A DNA stretch of 64,000 nt from Phycisphaerae bacterium (GTDB lineage Bacteria; Planctomycetota; Phycisphaerae; JAJVII01): NCBI GenBank assembly GCA_022072085.1, contig JAJVII010000011.1, positions 1 to 64,000 on the forward strand, given 5' to 3'. The translations under genes were made by a program, and so were the position numbers. The notes under the pieces were generated by a model. It had not been told where the DNA came from and ran no database searches. It saw only the letters and a program-made list of their open reading frames with translations. Positions 40,205 to 50,756 of the stretch are shown one piece after another (position 1 is the first letter of the stretch; each line of letters begins with the position of its first letter).

Positions 40205-42769
40205 ATGCTTAAACCTGGACGCACCATTCCGTCGATTCTGCTGGCTGTCTGCCTGGCCGTCCCGGCCATGGCGGCGGCCCCCACATTCACCGATCAGCCG
40301 GCCGCGACGACGTCCGGCGGCGTGACGACGATCCGCTTCGCCGTGTCGGCGTCGACGGACGTGGAGGTCACGATCCTGGACGCAAAGGGCGACGAGGTTC
40401 GCCACCTGGCCGCCGGCGTGCTGGGTGCGTCGGCGGATCCGCCTCCGCCGCTGAAGGCGGGCCTCGCCCAGACGCTCACCTGGGACGGCAAGGACGACAT
40501 GGGCCAGGCGGCTGAGGGCGGGCCTTTCAGCGTCCGCGTCCGCGCGGGCATGGGGGTGAAGCTGGCCCGGTTCATCGGCGGCGACCCCTTCGTCTTCGGT
40601 TCAATCACGTCGATCGCCACCGACGACGACGGCAACCTCTACGCCATGAGCAACCGCGGCCAGACCAACCAGAACATCGACACGCTGCGGATGTTCGCGC
40701 CCGACGGCGCCTACGTGCGGACGATCGTCCCGTTCCCGGTGACGACCTCGCCCGACCGGGTGAAGCCCTTCGCCCGCTGGGACGCCGAGGCCGGCTGCTT
40801 CCGCCCGATCAACCGGTTGCAGACCAATCCGTCGATGGTGCCGTGGGTGACCGGGGCGACGATCGTCAGCGCCGCCACCAGCGAAGTCGTGCTGGTGCAC
40901 GGCACCAGCGTCTACCGCCTGGACACCGACGGCGGCAACCTCCGCGGGCCGATGCCCATGTGGTCCAAGGAGGCCAAGCTGAAGAACCCCAACTGGAACA
41001 TCCCGCAGTTGGCCGTCTCGCCGGACGGGCGTTACATCTACTACGCCAACGTCGCCGGCACGCTGTACGACACCAAGACGCCCGACCAGATCGACGCCAA
41101 CTGGCCCAACGGGCGCGTCTATCGCCAGGACACCCGCAAGGAGGGCGCCGACCCGCAGCCCTTCTTCGACCTGCCCCTGCCGGACTGGAACAAGGACAAG
41201 TACTGGATGCCCAACGCGTGGAACAAGCGGACGGCAGCCAATGGCCTGGACGTCGACCGCCAGGGCAATCTCTACGTCTGCGATCTGGTCAACCAGCAGG
41301 TCGTCAAAGTGTCGCCCGAGGGCAAGCTGCTGGCGACGGCCAAGGTGCCCTGGCCCGACTACGTTCACGTCAACCGCACCACCGGCGATCTCTACGTCAT
41401 CAGCGACCAGCCCCGCGACGGACGCAAGCCCAACGTGCTCTACAAGGTCAGCGGCTGGGGCGAGGAAGCCAGGATCGTCGCGACGATGCAGCTCACCGGG
41501 CGGACCGGCGACGCCAGCGCGGTCGGCACGATTGAGGGCAAGGCGGTCCTGTGGCTGGGCGGCGGCGAGGAACTGGTCTGCGTTCGCGACGCGGGCGAGA
41601 CGTTTGAGGTCGTCCGGACGAAGTTCCGGCCCGAAGGCTCCGGTGAGCAGGAGTTCAGCCGCATCGCCGTCGACCCGGTGCGCGAGCAGGTGTATCTGAG
41701 CAACGGCGTGAACGAGCTGTACCGCTACGACGGCCAGACCGGCGCCGGCGAGCAGCTCAAGCGCAACGGCAAGCCGTTCCAGGGCGTGGACCTGGAGGTG
41801 GGCTACGACGGCCTGCTCTACGTCCGCACCGGCGGCGGCTACAGCGGCCCGCTGGAGCGCTACACGGTGAACCTCGAACCGGCGCCGCTGGAATCCGGCA
41901 CCAACGTCTTCTCGAAATACATTTACAGCCGCTACGGCGTGGGCTTCTGCGAAAAGGGCCTGGGCGTCGGCCCGAAGGGGCAGGTCTACGTGTCGTTCAT
42001 GTACGGCTGGAACCAGTACCTCATCGCCGGCTTCAACCCCGACGGCACGCCGATGAAGGGCAAGTATCTCGAGGGCGTCTTCAAGCCCGACACCAAGGCC
42101 GGCGCGCCCGCGGAACTGAACACCGCTGTCATCGGGCCGATCCCGGCAGAGAGCGGCGGCGTACGCGTCGATCTCCAGGGCAACATCTATGCCGGACTGC
42201 GGCTGCTGCCCAAGGGCTACGTCCCGCCGGCCGAGTTCGCGAAGGACCCGGCCTACGGCTCGTTCACAGGCTCGGTCGTGAAGTTCGGACCGGCCGGCGG
42301 CGCCGTGCTCGGGCTCCAGGACGCCAAACCCGCCCAGCCCGACGCGCCGAAGCTGGAGATGGACCGCAAGGTCACCATCGAGAACGGACTGGCCGCCTAT
42401 CCCGGCATCGCCCCGTTCAGCGGCGGCGGATACGGCTCCAACGGATCGAGCTGCGTCTGCCGCGTCGCCCGGTTCGAGGTGGACCGCTTCGGCCGCGTGT
42501 TTCTGCCCAATTGCGTTTCCAACACGGTGATCGTCTACGACAACGCCGGCAACAAGGTGCTCGAGTTCGGGCAGTACGGCAACTTCGACTCGCAACTGCC
42601 CGGGCCGGGCAGGGCGGCGTCGGCCATCGCGACCCCGGCCCTGCCGCTGGGCTGGCCCACCGGCGTGGGCGTCAGCCGCAAGGCCATCTACGTCTGTGAC
42701 ACGCTGAACCGCCGCGTCGTCCGGGCCGACAAGACCTGGGCCGCCGAGGCGACGGTGTCAGCCAAGTGA
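40205..42769 (+). CDS. Secreted FlgD-Ig + NHL-like propeller protein, paralog 1
   Basis: An 854-residue exported protein, first of five paralogs. The signal peptide is about residues 1-24. Residues about 36-115 resemble the FlgD-type Ig fold (VSASTDVEVTILDAKG, then RHLAAGVLG, then LTWDGKDDMGQ). The rest is a beta propeller with NHL/SMP-30-like blades (GNLYVCDLVNQQVVKV, QGNIYAGLRLLP). C750-V-C752 in SCVCRVARFEVDRFGR is the paralog signature, followed by GRVFLPN; the C-terminus is WAAEATVSAK, the only copy lacking the terminal cysteine. AGGAG lies 7 bp before the ATG, and the gap to the upstream gene is 21 bp. The function is unknown to me; a secreted binding or scaffold protein is a guess. Confidence 0.7.
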   Translation: MLKPGRTIPSILLAVCLAVPAMAAAPTFTDQPAATTSGGVTTIRFAVSASTDVEVTILDAKGDEVRHLAAGVLGASADPPPPLKAGLAQTLTWDGKDDMGQAAEGGPFSVRVRAGMGVKLARFIGGDPFVFGSITSIATDDDGNLYAMSNRGQTNQNIDTLRMFAPDGAYVRTIVPFPVTTSPDRVKPFARWDAEAGCFRPINRLQTNPSMVPWVTGATIVSAATSEVVLVHGTSVYRLDTDGGNLRGPMPMWSKEAKLKNPNWNIPQLAVSPDGRYIYYANVAGTLYDTKTPDQIDANWPNGRVYRQDTRKEGADPQPFFDLPLPDWNKDKYWMPNAWNKRTAANGLDVDRQGNLYVCDLVNQQVVKVSPEGKLLATAKVPWPDYVHVNRTTGDLYVISDQPRDGRKPNVLYKVSGWGEEARIVATMQLTGRTGDASAVGTIEGKAVLWLGGGEELVCVRDAGETFEVVRTKFRPEGSGEQEFSRIAVDPVREQVYLSNGVNELYRYDGQTGAGEQLKRNGKPFQGVDLEVGYDGLLYVRTGGGYSGPLERYTVNLEPAPLESGTNVFSKYIYSRYGVGFCEKGLGVGPKGQVYVSFMYGWNQYLIAGFNPDGTPMKGKYLEGVFKPDTKAGAPAELNTAVIGPIPAESGGVRVDLQGNIYAGLRLLPKGYVPPAEFAKDPAYGSFTGSVVKFGPAGGAVLGLQDAKPAQPDAPKLEMDRKVTIENGLAAYPGIAPFSGGGYGSNGSSCVCRVARFEVDRFGRVFLPNCVSNTVIVYDNAGNKVLEFGQYGNFDSQLPGPGRAASAIATPALPLGWPTGVGVSRKAIYVCDTLNRRVVRADKTWAAEATVSAK

Positions 42770-42794
42770 CCCCCGATCCCGCGGGAGACAAACG

Positions 42795-45488
42795 ATGAAA
42801 CGTTTCTTCGCCATCGCGATCGTCCTGACGGCTGTGCCCGTCTGCTTCGCCCAGCCCGGCGGGCCGGGATTCACCGACGACCCGGCCGTCCGCGCCATGG
42901 GCGACGGGTACGAGATCACCTTCGCGCTGTCGGAGGGGACGGACGTCGAGGTGGCGATCGTGAACGCCGGGGGCGACGTCGTCCGCCACCTGGCTGCGGG
43001 CGTGCTGGGGGGCGACAACCCGCCGCCCGCACCGCTGGTCAAAGGCCTGGTTCAGAAGTTGACCTGGGACGGCAGGGGCGACTGGAACCAGGCCGCCGGC
43101 GACGGGCCGTTCACCGTTCGCGTCCGCGCGGGCATGTCGGTCGGGTTCGGCCGCACCGTCGGCCAGGGCCCGTACAACTTCGCCGAGACTTACTGCCGTG
43201 GGCTGGCGGTGGACCCGGCCAGCGGGGACCTCTACGTCCTGGCAGCCAAGACCCGCGACTCGGTGCTCTACTTCCTCCGCGTCTTCGACCGCACGGGCAA
43301 GTACCTCCGTGAGATCATGCCCTATCCGGGCGGGACCGACGCCGCCAGCCGCGACGCATTCGGACAGGTTCCCATGCCCGACAGCCCGGTGGCCGCGCCG
43401 ATGAACTACCTGAGCACCTGGCCGGTCTTCTACCCCATCGACCCGGGCGGGCAGGGGCGGGCGGAACTGTCGTACAAGCTGATTGCGGTCAACCCGGCGG
43501 AGGGGTCGGCCGTGATGCTCAACGAGAATTTCGCGCGGATGTATCGTGTGCGGATGCGCGACGGCGGCGTCGTGGGCGACGGGTTCGCCACGCCAGTCTG
43601 GGCGTCGGGGACGAAGCTGGCCGGCAGCGCGGGCGTCGGCCCGGTGGCCGGCGCGGTCTCGCCCGACGGCAAGCGGTACTACTTCGCCGGCTATGCCGGC
43701 GGGGCCCCCAAGGGAGAGAAGCGCCACCCCAACTGGCCGGACAACCGGGTCTACCGCATGGACGCCGGCGGCACGGCCCGCACCTTCGCCGAGATCGAAC
43801 TGCCCGCCGACGCCAAGGGCCCGCAGACCAGTTGGAGCTACCCGGGCAACATCCAGGCGCTGCACGGCGTGGCCGTCGACAAGGCCGGGCGCGTCTACGT
43901 CTGCGACGCCGCCGGCGGCAAGGTGTGGGTGCTCGATTCAGCCGGCAAGACGCTGGGCTCGGTGGCCGTGCCGCACGCCTACTGCGTCGCAGTCAACGAC
44001 CGCAGCGGGGCGCTCTACGTGCTGACGCGCTGCAACACGGCCTACGGCGTCTGGCCTCGCTCGCTGGTCAAACTCGACGGCTGGCAGGCCGGGGCCAAGG
44101 CGGTCGATACGCTGGAACTGCCCGACCGCGGCGGATCGAGCGACCCGTTCCTGGCCGGCGACTTCAGCGGCGACACGCCACAGCTCTGGATCGGCGGGGC
44201 GCCGCGCGGCGAGAGCATCCTGCGCGTGCAGGACGTCGACGGCAAGCTCAAGGCCGTCGAGGACCTGGCCGACCGCGGGCGGCTGGCCCCGGGCTTCGCC
44301 TGCCGCCTGGACGTCGATCCGGAGAAGGACTTGGTCTACACGCATAACGGCTGGGCGAGGATCCTGCGCTACGATGGTCTGACCGGCCAGTACGCCGGCG
44401 AACTGGACAAGGCCGGCCATCCGCAGCCGATCATCGGTTCGGAGTTCTGCATCCGACGCGACGGGATGATCTATCTGTCCGGCAGCGAGAACGCCGGCGG
44501 CGGATACAGCGGCGCGTGGCGCCGGCTTACGCGCGACCTCAAGCCCGCTCCGCTGGCCGACGGACGCAAGGAGTTCTCCGACCGCTACGGCAAGATGGGC
44601 GGCGGGTACTTCGGCAACCAGGGCAGTTGCGTCACCCCGGACGGCCACCTCTATTTCAACGGGATGTTCACCTTCCGCATCAACGCGATCTTCGAGGTGA
44701 ACCCCGACGGCTCGCCCGGCCGATGCCCGCGCCTGCGCGAGCCCTTCGCCGACGCCCAGATTTCGCCCGCCTGCACCAAAGCCGGCTTCACCGGTGCCCT
44801 GGTCGGCTGGCTCCAGGACCAGAGCGGCGGCGTCCAGGTCGATCAGCAAGGCAACGTCTACGCCGGCATCCGCATTCTGCCGCGCGGCTACAAGCTGCCC
44901 GAGGGGATGGCCGACGCCGCGAAGAAGCTGCGCAGCTACGGCGAGAGCATCGGCTGCGTCGTGAAGTTCAACGCTGCCGGCGGCGGCATGGTCGCCGACC
45001 GCGGCAAGCCGGGCGAGCCCTACACCATCGACAAGGCGTGGAAGTATAAGTTCACCGAGCCGGCGAAATTCGAGGGCGGGCTGCCGATGGGCTTCGGACA
45101 GCGTCTGGACTGGTACGAGGCGGCGCGCAACATCTACATGGAGGGCGGCGTGCGGGCCTACCCGATCCTGGCGACCTTCTCCAACCAGTGCGCGTGCCAG
45201 ACGCCGCGGTTCGCGGTCGACGACTACGGCCGGCTCTACATCCCCAACGCCCTGGGCTGCCGCGTGCAGGTCCTCGACAACGAGGGCAACCCCATCGTCA
45301 CGTTCGGCCAGTACGGCAACAGCGACGACCAGGCCGCCGCCCGGGCGGGGCAGGCGGCGATCCCGCTGGCCTACCCGATCTCGGCCCGGGCGTCTTTCCG
45401 GCACATCTACGTGGCCGACTCGGCCAATCGGCAGATCGTCCGCGTCGATCCCGCCTGGGCGCTTGAGATGAGTTGCCCCGTCAAGTGA
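42795..45488 (+). CDS. Secreted FlgD-Ig + NHL-like propeller protein, paralog 2
   Basis: An 897-residue exported protein; signal peptide about residues 1-20 (MKRFFAIAIVLTAVPVCFA). The Ig-like domain reads FALSEGTDVEVAIVNAGG, RHLAAGVLGG, LTWDGRGDWNQ. Propeller blades include GRVYVCDAAGGKVWVLD and QQGNVYAGIRILPRGY. The signature C799-A-C801 (NQCACQTPRFAVDDYGRLY) is followed by YIPN and, at the end, EMSCPVK. It has a longer insertion than its siblings around residues 740-790, with an aromatic TEPAKFEGGLPMGFGQRL segment. A GGGAG site precedes the ATG and the gap to paralog 1 is 25 bp, so they are cotranscribed. Confidence 0.7.
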   Translation: MKRFFAIAIVLTAVPVCFAQPGGPGFTDDPAVRAMGDGYEITFALSEGTDVEVAIVNAGGDVVRHLAAGVLGGDNPPPAPLVKGLVQKLTWDGRGDWNQAAGDGPFTVRVRAGMSVGFGRTVGQGPYNFAETYCRGLAVDPASGDLYVLAAKTRDSVLYFLRVFDRTGKYLREIMPYPGGTDAASRDAFGQVPMPDSPVAAPMNYLSTWPVFYPIDPGGQGRAELSYKLIAVNPAEGSAVMLNENFARMYRVRMRDGGVVGDGFATPVWASGTKLAGSAGVGPVAGAVSPDGKRYYFAGYAGGAPKGEKRHPNWPDNRVYRMDAGGTARTFAEIELPADAKGPQTSWSYPGNIQALHGVAVDKAGRVYVCDAAGGKVWVLDSAGKTLGSVAVPHAYCVAVNDRSGALYVLTRCNTAYGVWPRSLVKLDGWQAGAKAVDTLELPDRGGSSDPFLAGDFSGDTPQLWIGGAPRGESILRVQDVDGKLKAVEDLADRGRLAPGFACRLDVDPEKDLVYTHNGWARILRYDGLTGQYAGELDKAGHPQPIIGSEFCIRRDGMIYLSGSENAGGGYSGAWRRLTRDLKPAPLADGRKEFSDRYGKMGGGYFGNQGSCVTPDGHLYFNGMFTFRINAIFEVNPDGSPGRCPRLREPFADAQISPACTKAGFTGALVGWLQDQSGGVQVDQQGNVYAGIRILPRGYKLPEGMADAAKKLRSYGESIGCVVKFNAAGGGMVADRGKPGEPYTIDKAWKYKFTEPAKFEGGLPMGFGQRLDWYEAARNIYMEGGVRAYPILATFSNQCACQTPRFAVDDYGRLYIPNALGCRVQVLDNEGNPIVTFGQYGNSDDQAAARAGQAAIPLAYPISARASFRHIYVADSANRQIVRVDPAWALEMSCPVK

Positions 45489-45506
45489 TTGAACCGGAGG
45501 AATGAC

Positions 45507-48143
45507 ATGAAGGCCATCTGTGCATTCGCCGCCGGTCTCTTGGCTGCCGCCGGGGGCCTGGCGGCCGGTCCCGATCCGAGCTTCACCTCCGCTCCCGTTG
45601 CGACGCGCGACGGTCAGTCGGTGCGGATCGCCTTCACGCTGTCGGCGGCGTCGGACGTGGAGGTGGCGGTGCTGGGCGCCAACGGCCGCGTGGTCTGCCA
45701 CCTGGCCGCCGGCGTGCTGGGGGGCGACAACCCGCCGTCCGCGCCGCTGGTCGCCGGCCTGGCCCAGAAGCTGACCTGGGACGGCAAGGACGACGCGGGC
45801 CAGCCGGCTGCGGGCGGGCCCTTCTCCGTCCGCGTCCGGGCAGGCATGAACCCGCGGCTGGGCGGCTACCTGCTGGAGCAGCGCTCGGCGACCGGGCCGA
45901 TCAAGGCGCTGGCTGTCGGGCCCAAGGGGTCGCTCTACGTCTTCCACGCCGACGCCACGACCGGCGCCGGGCACTGGGGCAGCACGAAGGTCAAGGTGCT
46001 CGACCGCGAGGGCAAGTATCTGCGGACGGTGATGCCCTTCGCCGCCGACATCGACCCGGCGAAGATCAAGCCGCTGGGCCCGTTCCAGGACGAGCAGGGC
46101 CGCCTGGTCCCGCGGATCCACCACATGCTGCGGCTGAGCTTCTACCCCGCGCCGGTGTGGCAGTCGCCCGGCCAGTCGCCCGCGGTCGATGCGAACGGGC
46201 GGGTCTACTGGATAGTCCGCGGGCCGGCCATCGCCTGCCTCGACGGCGACGGCGGCGTGCCCTATGACCGCCTGATCGGCCCGGACCTGCTGGGCGAGAT
46301 CAAGGGCCTGACGATGGCCAGCCAGTGGTTCTACGCGAAGTCGCGCCCCTGTCTGGCGCTCAGCGAAGACGGCAAACGGCTATACTTTGCCGGCCTGAAC
46401 ACCGGCAACCCCGACCACAAGGAGGCGATCACGCCGGTGCCCTGCGTGTTCCGCGTGGACGCCGCGACGCGTGACAAGGCCGAGGTGTTCCTGGGCAAGC
46501 TCGATACGCCGGGCGTCGAGAAGGATCTGCTGACCGATCCGCGCGGGCTGGCGCTGGCCGGCGGGCTGCTCTACGTCGCCGACTTCGCCGCCGACCGCGT
46601 CACGGTGTTCAAGGAGTCCGACCGCTCGTTCGTCGGCCAGATTGCGGTGAAGGCGCCCGACACGATCGGCGTGGACCCCTCCAGCGGCGCGGTCTACGTC
46701 TGCTCGCTGCGCGATCCGGCGACGCCCGACCTGATCAAGTTCGAGAACTACCGCAGCGGCCGCGAGCTTTACCGCCTGGCCCTGCCGACCTACAAGTTCG
46801 CCAAGGAGGGCGGCCGCCCGCACCGCATCGTCGTGGACGCGTCGGCAGCCCCGGTGCGGATATGGGTTCCGACGATCCCCTACACGCCGCACCAGTTGCT
46901 CTGCATCGACGACGCCGGCGACAAGTTCGTCGCCCGCGGCGACCCCCGCGGCGGCGACCCGGTGGCCGAGGGGCCGCGCGACCTCAGCTACGATCGCACC
47001 CGCGACGAACTCTACGTCAAGGTGAACTACCAGCAGTGGTACCGCCTGGACGAGAAGGGCGACAGGCCGCCGGTGCTGCTCAAGCCGTCGATCACCTATC
47101 GCCCCGAGGCCGGCTCGCAGCTCGTCCCCGACCCCGACGGCAACCTGGCCACTTACAGTTGGAGCGGAGCGTTCGGACTGCGGCGGTTCGACCACGACGC
47201 CAAGCCGCTGAACTGGCCCGGCCTGTCGACCAACTACATCCCGCTGCCCGGGCAGATGTGCTACCAGATTCACCACCTGCTCGTGCCCAACCGCGACGAA
47301 CTCTACATCATCCCGCCGGGCGACTGGCGTAAGGGCAGCAGCAACCCCTCGTCGGCCGACGAACCGACGACCTGCCTGAACGTCTACGGCGCTGACGGTC
47401 AGGTGCGGCGGACGCTGATCTGGCAGTGCACCAAGGGGGCGATCCCGCGGCTGGACGCCCGGGGCAACATCTACCTGGCCGAGATGGTCAAGCCGCCGGA
47501 CCGCGCCTGGCCGGAGTTCTTCGACGGCAAGTTCCCTCCGCCGCCAGCCAAGACCAACCAGCAGGACTCCAGCTACTACTACAGCTACATGTACGGCAGC
47601 ATCGTCAAGTTCCCCCCGACCGGCGGGGCCATCTGGTACGGCAAGAAGGGCCTGGGCGCGGGCGTCGTGGGCGAGCCGCCAGCCGACCTGCTGGCCAAGC
47701 CGCGGGTTCCCATCCGCATCCACGCCGGCCACACCACGCAGGAGACCGGCGCGCTCCAGGGCGCCCTGTGGCAGCGTTTCGGCTTCGCGCCGTTCACCTG
47801 CACCAAGGACTCCTGCATGCTCACCTGCATGTGCGAGGGCGGCGGCTTCGATGTCGACCCCTACGGCCGCATCTTCTTCCCTGATCTCGGCCGATTCCGC
47901 GTCCAGGTTATCGACACCAACAACAACCCGATCACGACGTTCGGCCGATACGGCAACGCGGACTTCACCGGCGACGACAAGGCCGCCGGTCCCGGCGGGA
48001 TCCCGCTGGCCTGGCCGCTCACCGTCGCCGTCTCCGACGCCCACGCCTACGTGGCCGACACGCTGAACCGCCGCGTGGTCCGTGTCGATCTCGACTACGC
48101 CGCCGAGGCAACCTGCGGCGTTCCCCAAGGAGTGATGCCATGA
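45507..48143 (+). CDS. Secreted FlgD-Ig + NHL-like propeller protein, paralog 3
   Basis: An 878-residue exported protein with signal peptide about residues 1-20. I take the ATG at 45507 because GGAGGAAT stands directly before it; a TTG six codons upstream is in frame. The Ig domain has FTLSAASDVEVAVLGANG, then CHLAAGVLGG (an R-to-C change), then LTWDGKDDAGQ. The signature C774-M-C776 belongs to a cysteine cluster SCMLTCMCEGGGFDV with two further cysteines nearby, more than in the siblings. It ends EATCGVPQGVMP, slightly extended. The last bases overlap the start of paralog 4 by 4 bp, the only such overlap in the array. Confidence 0.7.
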   Translation: MKAICAFAAGLLAAAGGLAAGPDPSFTSAPVATRDGQSVRIAFTLSAASDVEVAVLGANGRVVCHLAAGVLGGDNPPSAPLVAGLAQKLTWDGKDDAGQPAAGGPFSVRVRAGMNPRLGGYLLEQRSATGPIKALAVGPKGSLYVFHADATTGAGHWGSTKVKVLDREGKYLRTVMPFAADIDPAKIKPLGPFQDEQGRLVPRIHHMLRLSFYPAPVWQSPGQSPAVDANGRVYWIVRGPAIACLDGDGGVPYDRLIGPDLLGEIKGLTMASQWFYAKSRPCLALSEDGKRLYFAGLNTGNPDHKEAITPVPCVFRVDAATRDKAEVFLGKLDTPGVEKDLLTDPRGLALAGGLLYVADFAADRVTVFKESDRSFVGQIAVKAPDTIGVDPSSGAVYVCSLRDPATPDLIKFENYRSGRELYRLALPTYKFAKEGGRPHRIVVDASAAPVRIWVPTIPYTPHQLLCIDDAGDKFVARGDPRGGDPVAEGPRDLSYDRTRDELYVKVNYQQWYRLDEKGDRPPVLLKPSITYRPEAGSQLVPDPDGNLATYSWSGAFGLRRFDHDAKPLNWPGLSTNYIPLPGQMCYQIHHLLVPNRDELYIIPPGDWRKGSSNPSSADEPTTCLNVYGADGQVRRTLIWQCTKGAIPRLDARGNIYLAEMVKPPDRAWPEFFDGKFPPPPAKTNQQDSSYYYSYMYGSIVKFPPTGGAIWYGKKGLGAGVVGEPPADLLAKPRVPIRIHAGHTTQETGALQGALWQRFGFAPFTCTKDSCMLTCMCEGGGFDVDPYGRIFFPDLGRFRVQVIDTNNNPITTFGRYGNADFTGDDKAAGPGGIPLAWPLTVAVSDAHAYVADTLNRRVVRVDLDYAAEATCGVPQGVMP

Positions 48144-50740
48144 TGCGAAACGTGTCCCTGACCGGCTGCTGCTTCGTCCTGCTGCTCTGCCTTCCGCTCC
48201 GGGCCGACATGAGCGACTCGGTGGAGTTGTCGGTTGCCAGGGCAGGGGATAAGGTCGAGATCAGCTTCACCGCGTCGGCCGCCCGCGACGTGGAGGTGGC
48301 CGTTGTGGACAAGGACGGCCGGGTGGTGCGCCACCTGGTCGCGGGGCTGCTGGGCGACAACCCGCCGCCGCCGCTGGTCAAGGGCCTCAGGCAGAAGTTG
48401 GTCTGGGACGGGCGCGACGACGCGGGGGCGGCCGCCGGCACCGGGCCCTTCGTCGTTCGGGTCCGCCTGGGCTCGACGCCCAAGGTGCAGACCATCGTCG
48501 GTCGCGACGGCAACACGCTGGCTGCCGGGGTCGCGAGCATGGTCTGCTCGCCGTCGGGCGAACTGTTCGTGCTGGCGTCGGACTCCTTCCGCGGCCGCAG
48601 CGATATGTCCGTCTTCGACCGCAACGGCAAGTACCTGCGCACAATCATGCCCTACTCGGCCGACACGCCGGCCGATCGCACCGAGTCGGTCGGCCACCTG
48701 CTGGTCAACGGCGAACGGCTGCCGATCGTCTTCAACGGGCTGTCGCACTGCCTGAGCCCGATGGTCAACGGCATCAAGCCGCAGAACATGGCCTGGAACC
48801 CGAAGGGCTACCTCGTGCTGGCCAGCGGCATCGGCACGATGGCCGACCACGGCGGGCTGCGCCACCTCCTGGCGATGGACCCGTTCGGCGGCGCGCCGCA
48901 GGGCGTCAATTTCGTCGGGCCGCAGTTGCGGGCTGGACGCGACCGCTCCATCGGCGGCGAGGGCGAGGCCAGCACCCGCTGGTTCGACCACATCGCCGTC
49001 AGCCCCGACGGCAAGAGCGTCTACCTGACCTCTTGGTCCGATTCACGCTACTGGAAGAACCGCAACGGCGTCTGGCGGCTGTCGTGGAGCGACCCGCAGG
49101 CCGCGGCGCTGTTCCTGGGCGCCGACGAGCCCGGCGACGACGCCACGCACTTCAACGACCCCGAGGGTCTGGCCGTCGACAAGGCCGGCAACCTCTACGT
49201 CTGCGACCGCGGCAACGACCGCATCGCCGTCTTTTCCCCTGACGGCAAGCGGCTGACCGCGTTCGCCGCGCCGCAGCCCGAGCAGATCGCCGTGCACCCC
49301 GGCACGGGCGCGATCTATGTGCTCAGCCACCAACTGCCCAAGGACAAGCGGACGGTTCATCCGACGACGCTGCTGAAGTTCGCGGCCATCTCCGGCCAGG
49401 CGGCCCCAGCGAAGCTGGCCGAGCTGAGCGGGCTGAGCATCTCGACCATTGCCCTGGACGCCTCGGCCGACCCGGCGAAGGTGTGGGTCTATGGACCGGT
49501 GTCGAAGGAAACGCCCGGCCCGCGGCTGCAACTGCGGGCTGCCGTTGACGCCGGCGACAAGTTCGAGGTCGGCCCGGCCGTCAACAACGGCAACGGTCTG
49601 GCCGAGCCGATGTACGTCGCCGGCGACACCGAGCGCAACCGCGTCTACGTCTACCAGGGCAGCGTCAAGCGCATCGACCTGAGCGACGGCGCCGCCCGCG
49701 AGTTCACGCGCGGCACCGACCTGGCCCTCGACCGCGCGGGCAATGTTTACGTCATGGACGGTTACGGCACCAACTCGATGTCGCGTTACACGCCCGACGG
49801 CAAGCCGCTGCCCTTCGCCTCGGCTGGCAGCAATAAGATCAAGGTGACGCCTTACCGCGGCTACGGGCCGAGCCTGGGGCTCCAGGGGCTGGCGGTGCGG
49901 GCCAACGGCGACATCTACGTTGCGGGTTCCTCCAACTACGGGACGGCCGGCGTCTACGGCGGGCGCATCAATGTCTACAATCCCGACGGCTCGCTGAAGA
50001 AGGAGCGGATCATCGACGGCATGGGCTACGGCGAGTGCGGCCTGGGCGTCGACGCAGCAGGCAATCTGTATGTCGGCGTGAACCTCAAGCCGGCCGGCCA
50101 TCCTTATCCCGACGGCTTCAACGACAAGCTGCCCGATAAGGGCTGGACATGGTATCGCGCCGAGCGGCCGATCCCCTGGCGCTACACCTACTACAACGCC
50201 TACCTGTTCCACTGGGGCGGCGTGCTGAAGTTCGGGCCCGACGGCGGGGCGTTCTATGGCCAGCATCCCTGGAACCTGGCGCGGAAGGACTATGGCGAAC
50301 CGACCGTTTACGACCAACTCGCCAAGGCGCCAGCCGGGTCGATCAGCTACCGGTCGGCCTATCTCGGTTACGAGGTCAGGGTCGCCGGCTCGCAGTGGTA
50401 TTACCAGGGCGCCGGCATCATCCCCAGCTCCGGCGACGGCCTGATGCCCGACCCCGGCTGCGTGTGCTACAACTCGCACCTGACGGCCGACGAATACGGT
50501 CGGACATTCGCCCCCGACTGTTTCCGCTTCGGCGTGCAGATGCTGGACGCCGCGGGCAACCACATCGCCCGCATCGGCAGTTACGGCAACGCCGACGACA
50601 GCCGAAAGTCCCTCGCCTTCGCCTGGCCGAGCTTCGTGTCGGTCAACGGTGGGCGGCTCTACGTCAGCGACCAGGCCAACCGCCAGATCGTCGTCGTCGA
50701 TTTCGACTACGCCGCGCAGGCGACGTGCCCCGTGAAGTAG
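48140..50740 (+). CDS. Secreted FlgD-Ig + NHL-like propeller protein, paralog 4
   Basis: An 866-residue exported protein starting MMRNVSLTGCCFVLLLCLPL (signal peptide to about residue 23). AAGGAG stands upstream within the end of paralog 3. The Ig domain has FTASAARDVEVAVVDKDG, RHLVAGLLG, LVWDGRDDAGA. Blades include GNLYVCDRGNDRIAVF and GNLYVGVNLKPAGH. The signature C774-V-C776 (PGCVCYNSHLTADEYGRTF) is followed by APDCFRFGVQML, and the end is AQATCPVK. Aromatic-rich loops (WYRAERPIPWRYTYYNAY) near residues 670-695 differ from the siblings and might be a ligand surface. Cotranslated with paralog 3. Confidence 0.7.
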   Translation: MMRNVSLTGCCFVLLLCLPLRADMSDSVELSVARAGDKVEISFTASAARDVEVAVVDKDGRVVRHLVAGLLGDNPPPPLVKGLRQKLVWDGRDDAGAAAGTGPFVVRVRLGSTPKVQTIVGRDGNTLAAGVASMVCSPSGELFVLASDSFRGRSDMSVFDRNGKYLRTIMPYSADTPADRTESVGHLLVNGERLPIVFNGLSHCLSPMVNGIKPQNMAWNPKGYLVLASGIGTMADHGGLRHLLAMDPFGGAPQGVNFVGPQLRAGRDRSIGGEGEASTRWFDHIAVSPDGKSVYLTSWSDSRYWKNRNGVWRLSWSDPQAAALFLGADEPGDDATHFNDPEGLAVDKAGNLYVCDRGNDRIAVFSPDGKRLTAFAAPQPEQIAVHPGTGAIYVLSHQLPKDKRTVHPTTLLKFAAISGQAAPAKLAELSGLSISTIALDASADPAKVWVYGPVSKETPGPRLQLRAAVDAGDKFEVGPAVNNGNGLAEPMYVAGDTERNRVYVYQGSVKRIDLSDGAAREFTRGTDLALDRAGNVYVMDGYGTNSMSRYTPDGKPLPFASAGSNKIKVTPYRGYGPSLGLQGLAVRANGDIYVAGSSNYGTAGVYGGRINVYNPDGSLKKERIIDGMGYGECGLGVDAAGNLYVGVNLKPAGHPYPDGFNDKLPDKGWTWYRAERPIPWRYTYYNAYLFHWGGVLKFGPDGGAFYGQHPWNLARKDYGEPTVYDQLAKAPAGSISYRSAYLGYEVRVAGSQWYYQGAGIIPSSGDGLMPDPGCVCYNSHLTADEYGRTFAPDCFRFGVQMLDAAGNHIARIGSYGNADDSRKSLAFAWPSFVSVNGGRLYVSDQANRQIVVVDFDYAAQATCPVK

Positions 50741-50756
50741 CCGCCAGGAGATGATC